Source: Entamoeba histolytica HM-1:IMSS
Taxonomy: Eukaryota; Evosea; Mastigamoebida; Endamoebidae
Direction of reading: 5' to 3'
Length of the DNA stretch: 64,000 bases
Assembly (NCBI RefSeq): GCF_000208925.1
Contig: NW_001914918.1
Coordinates: forward strand, 1 to 64,000
This document shows, piece after piece, positions 9,308-20,700 of this stretch. The notes beneath the pieces were generated by a model. That model saw nothing but the letters and a program-made list of their open reading frames with translations. It did not search any database and was not told the DNA's origin. Position numbers and translations under genes: made by a program. Positions within the stretch are counted from its first letter, which is position 1. Each line of letters begins with the position of its first letter.

Positions 9308-11927
9308 TTAATAACCTTGTTCATCATAAAATTGTTCTTCCCATTGTTCTTCCTCTCTTTTTAATTCTGGAAAATCATTAATTGTCATTCCCCATGAATA
9401 ATCATAGTAATTAACTCTTCTCCATATTGGATATGTTCTTTTTCTTCCTTTAATATTTTGATATCGTAATACTCTTCTTCCACTTTGGTATTGATCAACA
9501 AAAGTTTCTTCAGTTTTACCTTGTACAACAATTATTTTTTCATTTCTTTTATCATTTTCTATATCAAAGAACTCTTCTCCTGGCTCAGAACTTGCTTTAA
9601 TAATATTTAACAATTGTTGGTATTTTGGCTGATTTTCTTCTGTAATTATTTTAACCTTTTTTTCTTTACGCCCTTTTTGTGTGTGTTTTTCTTTCTGAGT
9701 TTGTGAAGGATTATATGGTGAAAATGTTGACTTTAATTTACTTGTAGAAGTATCTTCTTGTGTTTTAAATTTCTTTTCACTTTCTGCCTTTGAACTTTTT
9801 CTTCCTTTTTTTTCTTTAGGTTCACTTATCTCTTGAGTAGTAGTTTTTTTCCATTTATCAATAGGTTTTTCTTCCCACTCTGGTGTACTTTTAACTGGCT
9901 GACTTCCTACAATATCAGAAATGCCTGATAACCCATTGTTATTTTCATTACCTTCTTTTAATTTTATCTCATCTTTTACAGGTTTTTCTTTATCAATCTC
10001 ATTTGTCATTTTTTCTTTGATCTTCTTCTCTTTCTTTCCTAACACTTCATTTTTAATTTCTTTCATTGCCTTACTAATAGTTTTCTTTTCTTCTGGTTCA
10101 TCTTTCTTAAGTAGACTCTTTCTCATTTGTTTTGTACCACTTAGTCCTTTCTTTGTTTTATTTTCATTATCTTTCATTAACTCTTTTTCTCTTTCAAGAA
10201 TTCCTTTCTTTTTTCCTTTCTCTTTATTGTCTTCTTTTAATTTTGGTTTTTTTTCTTTTTCTTTATCAATTTCTTTAGAAAGTTCCTTAACAATTTCTTC
10301 TTGTTCATCTTCAGGTAATGGCATAGCAACAAGATCTTCTGCACCAGCTACATCATCAATTTGAGAAGAGAGAAGATTGTCTAATTGATTTAAACTTTTT
10401 CTCATTGCCTCTTTGTCTACAATCTCTTCCATTTTTTTTTCCCCACTTTGGTTTGTAGAATTTTTTAATAATTGACTTGAATTAAGTGAACCAAGACTTG
10501 GGACTTTTTGGCTCATTTGTAGTGTAATTTTATTTTTTGTTTCTTGTTCAATTTCTTCTTTCTTTACACTAATTGCACTCACCTTTTTATCTAAAATATT
10601 AATAGTATCTTTTATTTCTTGAATAATTTTCTTTCGTTCTTGATTTTTTGATTCTTTTTCTTTCACTCTTTTTTCTCTAATTGTTTCTCCATCTTTTATA
10701 TCTTTACCTTCTTGCCCTAATACTTCACTAGTTTCTTCCATTTTAACTACCTTTTTTGGTTCTTCTTTTTTCTTTCCTTTTGTTAAAGCAGCGAGACTTT
10801 CAACTACTTCAAGACTTGCTGCTGAACTCTCTTCATATTTGACTGGAACAGCTTCATCTTTTTCAATAATTTTTTTTGGTTCTTCATTTTGTTTAAGTTC
10901 ATCTGAACTCGTGTATTGTGTATCTCGTTTTTGACTTCCACTTTTTATTTCACTAGTTTCATTTGCATTCTTTTTTTGACTTTTTAATCTTTGACTCATC
11001 CAACTTACTTTTTGACTCATAATTTCTTTCTTATTTGTTTCTGGACTTTTTTTTGTTTCTTCTTCAATAATACTTTCGAGATGTGACTTGTCATCTTCTT
11101 TAATTAATGAAGAAATATATGATAATTCTCTTTCATCATATTCTTCTTGTGCAAGATTTTTCTTTGTTTTTGAATTGTTTAATTCACTAACACGAGTAAA
11201 TCGCTGTTTTTTTTCTAAACCTCTTGATTTTATTCCAATAGTAAATTCTGGAGTTGATTTAATATTTTGTGATGAAAATGGAGTTGATGAAATTTCGTTT
11301 CTTGCAATGTCTACAACTTCCATTTCTTCAGAACCTTTATTATCGACTAACGGTGCTGAAGATGTTGTTTTCCCTTTTTTTTCTGTTGAAGCAATATCCA
11401 TTTGTTTTTGGTCTTCATCATTATGAATAACCGTTGGTATTTCACTTATAGAATCTAATTTTTCATTCTCATCAATTAATTGAATATCTTTTTTAAGAAT
11501 AGAATCTCTTACTATAATTTGAGGTTGTTTTAATGGTACTGGTTCATCAGAAGAAGTATGTTGTGAGTTTTGTGAATTACTTAAACTTTTAGGATTTAAA
11601 GGTTTAGTAAAGTCTGAGTGTTTTCTTTCTTTTAGTTTTGCTACATCAGTCGGTTCATATTGTTTTAATTTATCAGCTTTTCTAGAAGATAAATAACCTT
11701 AGGTTAACAGGTTTGATAACAATCAATCTCATTTGAAAAACCTACGTACTAACAACAAACTCGTCTGTCATATAAAGAGTTGGTGCTGATAAAAAATTCT
11801 TCTTTTGTGATGAAGATGAATCAGTTGATATTTTATTAACTTCAATTTTTTCTAATGTCTTAATTTGAATTGGAGGAGCAACAGCTTCGATAGTATCAAA
11901 AGTTGTAGTGTCACTTTCTTGACTCAT
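9308..11927 (-). CDS. Long Lys/Glu-rich protein with a CENP-C-like motif (two exons)
   Basis: Exon 1 is 11927-11761, exon 2 is 11681-9308. The intron starts GTTTGTTG and ends TTCTAG, and splicing joins codons in phase to give 846 residues. Most of the protein is disordered: Lys, Glu and Ser with many short coiled-coil stretches and SQ/TP sites. Near the C-terminus (about residues 780-815) the composition changes to SGRRVLRYQNIKG followed by RKRTYPIWRRVNYYDYSW, then an acidic aromatic tail EEQWEEQFYDEQGY. The RR..R plus P-x-W-R-x-x-x-Y arrangement resembles the CENP-C motif that binds the CENP-A nucleosome, with an insertion. No cupin domain follows. The family call is an inference; only the charged disordered nature is certain. 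Confidence 0.6.
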
Positions 11928-12150
11928 TTCTTATTTTTAATTCTTTTTGGTATTTTTTTAGTTCTTTTTACTATTTGTTATTAACCTTTTTATTATAATA
12001 TTCTTTTTTTTTGTTATTGTTTTTCTCTTTTCAGAAATAATTATGAAACAATCTTAGATTCTTACTATTTAAAAAAAAAAAACAAAAATTAACCATAAGA
12101 AAAACATTTTTGAGCTCTAATTTTAAAGAAAGCTCAAACATAAATATCAG

Positions 12151-15100
12151 TTAAGAGTTTATTGATGAGATAGATTCTTTGAGATATTGGAAGATATTTA
12201 ATAAGCTTTCAATGATATACACATTAATTAATTTGTTTTCATTAAGACATCGGAGGTCAAAGATTTTTTGTTGATTAATTTCCATAGAATCAGAGAGATG
12301 AATAGATATATTTTTAGAATTGAGTAGATTAGATTGAAAATTGATTATTTTTTCAATAATAGTTAATAATAACAAAATTTTATTAGGTTCATAAGGATTT
12401 TTGCAATTACATAAGTGAATGAAAATCCATTGAATTCTTATAAAAAGCAATAATTCTTTAGTAGATTCTATATTTATTATCCATTCAGTATCTATTTTTG
12501 CAATAAGTGAAAATATGAGATTTTTTGTAGAGTCAATAATATAAGGGAATTTTATTAATGGAGATGAAAGAATAGAATAAGGGTCTTTAAATCCTTTATA
12601 AGACTCATTAAATAATTGGACCCAAATACGATGATAATCTTCTTGATAAATCATTGGAATATATCTATTAAAATAAGGGATTTGATTAAATACAGTTGGT
12701 GAGAGTTTAATAATTGGTAAAGAAGCATTCATATTAAACACAACACTTCCATTTTGAAACCAACAATAGTTATTTAATGAAGGATTAAGTTGTTGTAATA
12801 TTGAAACATCTTGTTCATTAACAATATTATATCTAACATAAGAAATATCAATATAAATCATTACAATACAAGTAAGATATTTAATTGTAGGATCATTTAA
12901 AGGTTCATAATTATTTTCATTAATCATATTAAATATTAACATCATTTCATAATCCAAACCAAATAATTGATGAATATTTTGTTTTTGAATTAAATCCATA
13001 TCTTGAATAAAGTTATATTGTGAATATACTAATTGAAGAAAGAATGTGTCAAGAGACTTACCAAATAAAGGGTCAAATGAATAAATTAAAAGATATTGTA
13101 TTGGAAGAAATATTTTTTGTTTTTTTTGTTTTAAGAAGAATTGATCCCAATTTTTTATAGATTTTAACATAGATAAATAAGAATGAAGAATTCCTTGTGC
13201 AAAAATTAAAGAAGTTTTTGATAATTTTTTCTTTTCTGAATCTAATAATGTAGTTTTTTGAAAATAAGAATCAGTGAATAGCCATCTAATATCGATATGC
13301 ATAGGTGTTTGTTCTTCAAAATCATTAATATCATTATTATTAAGATTAATTAATCTTCTTTGAGTAAAATCTCCTAAAGAATAATGTTGTAATTTAAAAT
13401 ATCCACTTAGTAATTTATATGTTATTGATTTTGATGATTTTTGAATGAATAACATTCTAATTATTAATGAGTATAATCGAAATAAAATAATTCCTCCATC
13501 AAATTCAAGTGTATCTGTTTGAAGATGTTTCTTTAAAACAAGATCAACATACGTTTTTATTATTCTATAATGTTTTATATATATTCTAAAAAGATTTAAA
13601 TAACATGTTAATGACTTAAATATATAACGTAGAACTTCAAATAATTTTAGTCTTAATTGAATTATATATGAAAATGGATTCATTGTATTAAAATTAATTG
13701 AATAACTACAAGAATATAATAACTCTACAAATGTTCCAAATATTTCACTATTATTCATAATAACTTCACATAAAAAATACATATTTGAATATTCAAAACA
13801 TTCTTCTAATGCTTTATAAACATTTGTAATAGAATTAAAAATAATACTATAATATTGGGTTATTGATTCTTTTGAATTTAGTAAAACTGTTATTTGGTTT
13901 CTTCTTAATTTAAATATTTCTAATACACCTTTTACAACAATTGTATTTATTTGAAATGAATTTAATGAATCTTCATATCCTATTACTCCTTTTCTTATTT
14001 TAGTAAGTAATTCATATTTTATTCCTGGTGGAAGTAATGATATTATAATTGAATTTGTAAATGAATTTAAAATTACTGGTCCTAATTCAATTAAAAACTG
14101 ATAAAGTAAATGTTCAGTTTCTTCTTCATTTTTTATTATCATTTCACAATATTTATCACAAAAGAATGAAATAACATTAGTTCCACTTGAAAAATATGAA
14201 AAAAACCGTTGAAGTAAACCATTTTTAAACATAATTGGAGTTGTTGTTACAAATATAGTAATTGACTCATTAATAATAGGAATTTCCATTAAAGAATTAA
14301 TATATTCTAATAAAGGGTAACATTCATTCATATTATTTTCAATAAGACAATCCATTATTTCTATTATAAAATTATTAATTTTGTATTCCATTTCTTCTGT
14401 TATTTTAATACCAAAATTATTATCAATTCCATGCATACAACAATATCCTTTATTTGATTGTGTTGGTAATTCTTTTATTTCTTTTGAATATTTTGATGGA
14501 AGTAAATCTTTAAGTTTTTGTTTTCTTTCTTTAAATTCATTTTTATTTCTCTTTTCTTCTTCACCTATTTTTTCTTTAAAAGCTTTAAATGATTCTAACT
14601 TTTCTTTAGCATTTTCTTTACTAAAAAGTATTTGAATTCCTTCTTTCTTTTGTTGACTTCTATGTAATGTTTTTAATTTTTGTTCATCTTTTTCAATTCT
14701 TTGTTCTAATGTATTAAACCCACTTCCTTTTTTCTTTTTCTTATTTTCTGTTGAAATAATTTGACTTTTATTGATTTCTACTGAATCTTCTCCTACAAGT
14801 AAAATCGTAGAATCTTTTTCTATTTTCGTTGATTTGTTAGTAATAGACTCATCATGCGTTGGAAGAATAAGAACTGGAGATGATCCAGTTAATAATGTTG
14901 GTGTTTCAGATACTTTTAATTTATGTTCTATCCCACACTGACAAATCATATTAATATTTCCTTTTCCTTTAGTATGGTTATAGTGATTGTCCATACCCAT
15001 ACGTTCATTACATGATTCACAAATAAATAATATCTTTTCAGTACATGAACAAATATAATAACTATCCGTAAGAAAACGACAACAGTGTGGTGCTGGTAAA

Positions 15101-15276
15101 TTTTGCAAATAACTTTTTTTTAATTTTTCATTTGTAAATATAAAATGGTCAAATTGGGTTGTAATATTAATTGGTTTAAGTGTTTCTTTAACCATTTCTT
15201 TAACCATCAATTGTTCTTCATCATTAAGGATTTTTCCTTTACTTTTTTTTAATGCTATTTGATATAATTCATCCAT
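12151..15276 (-). CDS. UBR-box (N-recognin-like) protein with an interrupted zinc finger
   Basis: I start at the first ATG (MDELYQ), not the upstream TTG, giving 1041 residues. The N-terminal region has HCCRF, YYICSC, ICESC, then H..H and MICQCG. These are the spaced Cys/His ligands of a UBR box, the domain that reads N-degrons in UBR1-type E3 ligases. The last ligands of the fold appear only about 150 residues later, as GYCCMHGID, separated by a Lys/Glu-rich charged insert. The remaining 700 residues are alpha-helical with Leu/Ile/Asn bias. I see no RING, HECT or ClpS-like domain. It could recognise degrons for another ligase, or be a highly diverged UBR1/2. Single exon. Confidence 0.65.
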   Translation of the reverse strand: MDELYQIALKKSKGKILNDEEQLMVKEMVKETLKPINITTQFDHFIFTNEKLKKSYLQNLPAPHCCRFLTDSYYICSCTEKILFICESCNERMGMDNHYNHTKGKGNINMICQCGIEHKLKVSETPTLLTGSSPVLILPTHDESITNKSTKIEKDSTILLVGEDSVEINKSQIISTENKKKKKGSGFNTLEQRIEKDEQKLKTLHRSQQKKEGIQILFSKENAKEKLESFKAFKEKIGEEEKRNKNEFKERKQKLKDLLPSKYSKEIKELPTQSNKGYCCMHGIDNNFGIKITEEMEYKINNFIIEIMDCLIENNMNECYPLLEYINSLMEIPIINESITIFVTTTPIMFKNGLLQRFFSYFSSGTNVISFFCDKYCEMIIKNEEETEHLLYQFLIELGPVILNSFTNSIIISLLPPGIKYELLTKIRKGVIGYEDSLNSFQINTIVVKGVLEIFKLRRNQITVLLNSKESITQYYSIIFNSITNVYKALEECFEYSNMYFLCEVIMNNSEIFGTFVELLYSCSYSINFNTMNPFSYIIQLRLKLFEVLRYIFKSLTCYLNLFRIYIKHYRIIKTYVDLVLKKHLQTDTLEFDGGIILFRLYSLIIRMLFIQKSSKSITYKLLSGYFKLQHYSLGDFTQRRLINLNNNDINDFEEQTPMHIDIRWLFTDSYFQKTTLLDSEKKKLSKTSLIFAQGILHSYLSMLKSIKNWDQFFLKQKKQKIFLPIQYLLIYSFDPLFGKSLDTFFLQLVYSQYNFIQDMDLIQKQNIHQLFGLDYEMMLIFNMINENNYEPLNDPTIKYLTCIVMIYIDISYVRYNIVNEQDVSILQQLNPSLNNYCWFQNGSVVFNMNASLPIIKLSPTVFNQIPYFNRYIPMIYQEDYHRIWVQLFNESYKGFKDPYSILSSPLIKFPYIIDSTKNLIFSLIAKIDTEWIINIESTKELLLFIRIQWIFIHLCNCKNPYEPNKILLLLTIIEKIINFQSNLLNSKNISIHLSDSMEINQQKIFDLRCLNENKLINVYIIESLLNIFQYLKESISSINS

Positions 15277-15294
15277 CTCCCACTTTTTTGACAA

Positions 15295-16268
15295 AATTAT
15301 TTAAGTTCATTTTTTTTGCATAAATATTTTTTATTGTTTTTTATAACATAATTTTTTTTAAATGAATTTGTTTATTTTTGGTTTCAATACTAAAAATAAA
15401 TCTATCTCTAATAATATTATTATATTAAATAGTTTAATTTGTTTTTAAAAATAGATAATAACAAAAATTTTACTCAATTGTATATTACGTCATCACTCTA
15501 TACTTCTATTTTAAATGCTAACATTTCAACATGAATAAACAAGATGATATCTTCATTATTAATGAGATTTAGCTTAGTTGTTTGAACAAAAAAATATGTT
15601 AATATAACAAAAAAAACTGGCAATTATCATAATTTTTGTTTACAAAATCATATTTTGTTTAAGTAGTAAATAATATTCATTTAATCAACTTGGTATTAAT
15701 AGTTTTTCTTTAATATTATTCTTATTTAATTCAAATATACTACGTATTCTTTTGATTTTTTAGTAATTATCATTGTCTTTGTTTATACCTCTTTTTATTC
15801 TTGTTTGATTTTTATTGTAATTTTATAGAATTTTATCTTACGTTATTTTCTTATTTTATGACGAATGAACATTTCATTATCATTATATTGTTATAACTAA
15901 TTTTCTTTTAGTATTAGCCATACCAAATATTTTATTTTCTTTGGATAATATTCATTATATATTCCTAATTTCATCTTAATAAATATCATTTCTTATATTA
16001 CAAAAAATAATATTCCATCATAACACCTCATTATATTCTTTGTAATATTAACTAATAGATTTTCTATACAAAAACAACATTATAACTGGACAATAGCTGA
16101 TGATTCAATATTTGAATTTGTATTAATGTTTGTTTAATGTTTCTCATATTCAATCTTTATTATTCATAATTTTAATATAAAGAAAGATAAAAGAAAATGA
16201 TAGAAGAATAGTTAAACAAAACCTAGTTAACCATAAGAAGTCTATTATTAAATAAATGAGAAATAGAT
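15295..16268. other. Intergenic, nothing recognised
   Basis: About 970 bases of AT-rich sequence with no frame of protein-like composition. It contains the promoter of the UBR-box gene at its left end and the 3' flank of the HMG gene at its right end. Confidence 0.5.
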
Positions 16269-17018
16269 TTACATGTCATGAACAAATGGACTATTCATTG
16301 ATGGTGGAACAAAAGGAATATTTATTGTACCATTTATTGGATTTAATGAAGTTAATGGTGACATACTATTTATTTGTGTAACAGGATTCAATGAATCAAG
16401 AGAAGTGAGTTGTTGATATTCATGAACTGAAGGAATAGATTGAATTGAAGGAACAGCTAAATTATCTTGTTCTTGAATATCTTTATTAAGACATCTTCTT
16501 TCTTTAGACTTATTTTGCTTAGCAATTTCCAAATACTTTTCTTTTTCAGAATCAGGAAGTTCTTTCCACATATTAGATAATGTAGTCATTCCTTTTCCTC
16601 TACTACCTTTTTCTCTAACATTTTCTTTATGATCTTTACAAAATAATAAAAAAGGATTACACTCAGCACGATTTCTTTCAAATGAACATTTTTGAATCTT
16701 TTTTTTCTTTTGAGCAATAAACTCACCTCCTAACATTACTATTTGAACAGCTGCTGCTTTTCTAAATAATTCTAATGTTCCATCATCAATTTTATCTTTC
16801 CATAATAATTCTGCTTTTTCATTAGCTTCTTCATATTGAATATCTTTACTCCTCATTAACTCTTTTGATTTCCAATATATAAAAAGTGCTTGTGCCATTT
16901 CTTCAACATCCTCATTAATTTCTTTTTTCTTTTTCAATTTTTTATCTTCTTTATTTCTATAATATATTTCTTGTTCAATACCAAATTGGTAAGGTTCTAT
17001 CTCAGAGTTGAAACTCAT
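16269..17018 (-). CDS. HMG-box protein
   Basis: A 249-residue single-exon protein. Residues about 115-175 form an HMG box: NPFLLFCKDHKENVREK, then GMTTLSNMWKELPDSEKEKY and LEIAKQNKSKERR, with the conserved W, the L-x-D/E-x-E-K-x-x-Y helix and the basic end. A preceding segment (about 40-95, MAQALFIYWKSKELMRSK ... AELLWKDKIDDGTLELFRKAA) has the shape of a second, more diverged box. The C-terminal 60 residues are uncharged and rich in Ser, Pro, Asn and Ile. HMG-box proteins bend DNA and act in chromatin or transcription in the nucleus; which class this is cannot be told from sequence alone. Confidence 0.8.
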   Translation of the reverse strand: MSFNSEIEPYQFGIEQEIYYRNKEDKKLKKKKEINEDVEEMAQALFIYWKSKELMRSKDIQYEEANEKAELLWKDKIDDGTLELFRKAAAVQIVMLGGEFIAQKKKKIQKCSFERNRAECNPFLLFCKDHKENVREKGSRGKGMTTLSNMWKELPDSEKEKYLEIAKQNKSKERRCLNKDIQEQDNLAVPSIQSIPSVHEYQQLTSLDSLNPVTQINSMSPLTSLNPINGTINIPFVPPSMNSPFVHDM

Positions 17019-17721
17019 TGATTAACTTTCATACAGTTACTTTCAACCCTTTTCCTTTCTTTTCTTCTCTTATTCCTTTTTCTGATATTTGATTTACTAT
17101 TATAAATAGTTAAAAACTTATATTTTTATTATTTTCTTTTTGGTAGGTATTTTACCCTTCCTTTTTTCCCTTTTTGTAATTAAAAATCCCATCAACGACG
17201 TTTTTTAATTTCATTAGTTTTAGTTCATTAAGACTTAATTAAATTCATCTTTTAAGTACTGGTGTAAAGAGAATTTAATAATGTTTAAAATAAATTAAGA
17301 TTTGATCAAAGAGTATAAATTTAATTCTAATTTGATATAATAAATACATACTATTGACTTCCAACCCCTCTTTATAATTCTCTTTAAATTCCAAAACTAT
17401 TTCTTGATTTTTGAAAGTGTATTTAGTTTAAAATATTATAATTCCAATTTCATTTAAAACTTAATTTTTTTAAACAGAATTTAATTTCTTTTCAAATTTG
17501 ATAGTCTTTCATTTAATAGTCTGTTTTTTTAATCCAAATAATAACGCCTTTAAGTTCTGTTAGAATGTTGTATTAAACATTGAGAGAATTTAACAGAGTC
17601 ATAAGAAAAAATAATGAAATTGAAATTGTAAATTCTAAAAAGAAAGCCAAGTGATGGTTTTATTATAAGAATTGTTTTTCAAAGAAAATAAGAAAAAATA
17701 CCACTAAAAATTAATTTTTCA
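17019..17721. other. Divergent promoter region
   Basis: A 700-base spacer between the minus-strand HMG gene and the plus-strand Roco-like gene, so it must hold both promoters. TTTAATT/AATTTAA words are common. An AAAAATTAA just upstream of the 17722 ATG resembles the Entamoeba initiator AAAAATTCA. No RNA gene or repeat was recognised. Confidence 0.4.
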
Positions 17722-20700
17722 ATGAGCATGGGAAGTACCACATTCAGGCCTAAAGATCGCCATAAAACTAAGAAAAATGGAATGTTTGAATTATTTAAAG
17801 GACAAAAGCCTGAGTCAAGAAGTGTTCCACCCCAATTGTCTGAAAGGACATTGACAACAACTGACATAGAATCAACACGGTCACATGAACCATTACTATT
17901 TCTCAGAAAGAGTGAATCTCATAAACCTCAATTCAGGTTAAAGACACATACATTTGATGGGGTTCCATTAGTATTAGAAAATTCATTTCGATTTATTGAG
18001 AAGGTAACACGGGAAACAAAAGCAGTAAAACCATATTCTCAAATGACTGAAATAGAATTAAATGAATTTATTAATAAATTTGGAGAAGAGAAATTGACAA
18101 AATATGTAAAAGAAAAACAATTAGGAAAAGACATTAAGAGAATTTCATTAGAGAAACTTATTAAATTAGGGATTAATGAGAAAAAAGCTATTACTATCCA
18201 AAATGATATTATTAATTATGAAAACAAATCAAAAATTGGTAAACATATTTTACTTATGAAAGTTAATTCAGATAAAGCTTTGAGAAAAATGTTTGAATTA
18301 ATGAAGGGTTATGAAGTAAATGAAATAAAACAATTTAATGAAATGCCTAAAGATGAAGCACATTTAATTGCTTTTATGGCAATTAGAACATTTTTTGCAA
18401 AAAAACGACCTATTTTAATAAATGAAAAGAAAGCACATGAATTATTTGAAGCATATAATCAACTTAAAAATGATGAAATTCAATTAATGAATGAAGTTAG
18501 AAAATTTATAGGAAGTCTTGAACAAAATGGAGTTATTCTTCTTCGTACATTAAAATTTATTCATAGAATGATTTCTGATGATAAGAGTTGTTATTATTAT
18601 TGTAAAGAATTATTTCTTCATACCATGTTTTCTTTTTTCTATGAAGGTGATTCTAGTAAAATTCCTAAATTTTATTTTCTTGTTGATTTAATAGATAAGT
18701 TAATACCAGTTTGTTATTTATACTCTTTTATTAAAAATATTTATTAAACAAGACCATTTATTCTTTAGAAAAAAACTCAAAGTAAATTGGAAAGAGTTTT
18801 TGAATCAGATAGTCTTTATGGTGGAGAAGTAATTTTATATATTGAACAACCTAGTAAAATTCCATTATATATGATACTTAATCAAGAACAATTAAATAAA
18901 GAATGTTTAAATACTTGGGTTGGAGGAAAACTTTATTTAACAAATTATCGATTAATATGGAGAACATCAAATGAATCATTAGGTTCAATGGCACAATGTT
19001 ATTATTTTAACCAAGTTCCATTGAAAATGATTTTTGAAGCTAGTGCTGTATCAGGAAATGGTAGTAATTCATCTCAATGTCCTCATTGCATTAAAATTAT
19101 TTCAAGAGATAATAGAATATTACTCTTTTCAATGGAAAATGAACAACGAGTAATCTCATTTAAAGAACGATTAATTTATATAGCAAATAAAGTAAGAAAT
19201 CAAACAATGAAAATAGATGATTATGAACAGTTTTATTTCAAAAATATTTTTGAAAATATTTGGGAGAAAACTGCAACAAGATTTGGAGTAGATATTAAAT
19301 CACCAAATTCATTATTTTGTGTTCAAAATAATTTAAAAGATAGAAATAGATGTAGTTTTGAAGGAATTACTTTTAGACATTATCAATTAATTGATGAAAC
19401 ACATTTAGAAATGGATGAATTTAAACGTTCACCTATATTAATACATAGAGATAAGTCAGGGTCTTATCTTTTTAAATTACAATATATTTTTTGTAAAGAT
19501 CATACTACTTCACAATTAAAATATCCAGATGAACTTAAACAAATATTTACTACGATATGTACAACTGAAATTGTTTTTGTTAATTCAACTTATAATACAA
19601 ATCCTTCACTATTAAAAACATGTGATACTCTTCAAGATTCTTTTCATAATAAAGTTGTTAAATTAATGAATGACGTTAATGAAAAAACTATAGGAGAACT
19701 CAATGGATATATTAATTATTTACTTGAATATCAAGAAATTATTTTATCTGTTACTATGAATATTATTAACAAATTAACTCATGGAGAATCTATTATTCTT
19801 CTTCCAAATACAAAAAATGCATCAGAAATAGGAATTTATACTTCATTGATTGAATTATTAACAGATAAATATTACAGATCATTTGAAGGATTCTTAGAAT
19901 TAATTTTTAAAGAATTTGTACAGTACGGATATTTTAAAACTATTTGTCAATATAATCTATACCCAGTTCATTTTCTTGTATTCTTAAAAATGGTTCATTC
20001 ATTCATTTATTATTATCCTTATCAATTTGGATTCAATTCAACACTCATTCATTTCCTTTATCAGCACTGTAATTCTGGACGATTTTCTGCATTTGAAGGA
20101 AGTTCGACTCAAGGGGTTTTTGTATATTTATATTCAAATAAAGAATTTTTTGTAAATAATTCATTCGTTAATGAAGAGTGTGACTTTTATCACAAATATT
20201 GTAACAAAGAATTACCATTAGTACATTGTCCATATTTCTTCTTTAGATGGATGAATTACACGTATAAACAAACTGACTTATTTAATACCTCTGCTGCTGT
20301 TAACTTTGACCTTCATGAACGAGGAACTTTAACAGAAATACCAAGTTATATTAAAGATGTATCTAAGGCTGAAGTAATTAATCTTAGTAATAACCCATTA
20401 ATGATTATTCCAGAATGTCTTCAAGTATATACCACATTACAAAAATTAATATTATCAAATTGTAAGTTAAATTGTATTCCTAAACATTTCTTTGATTCAT
20501 TGACTCAATTAACATATTTAGATATTTCAAATAATAGTGGAACCAAATCTATATTCTTTACTCCTTTATTAAGTAGTTTAACTAACTTAAAATATCTTGA
20601 TTTATCATCTCAAGTTTTCTTTGAACCAAATGCATTAGATAAATTTACATTTCCTATAAATTTAAAAACATTATTATTAACTAATTGTATTAATAAATTA

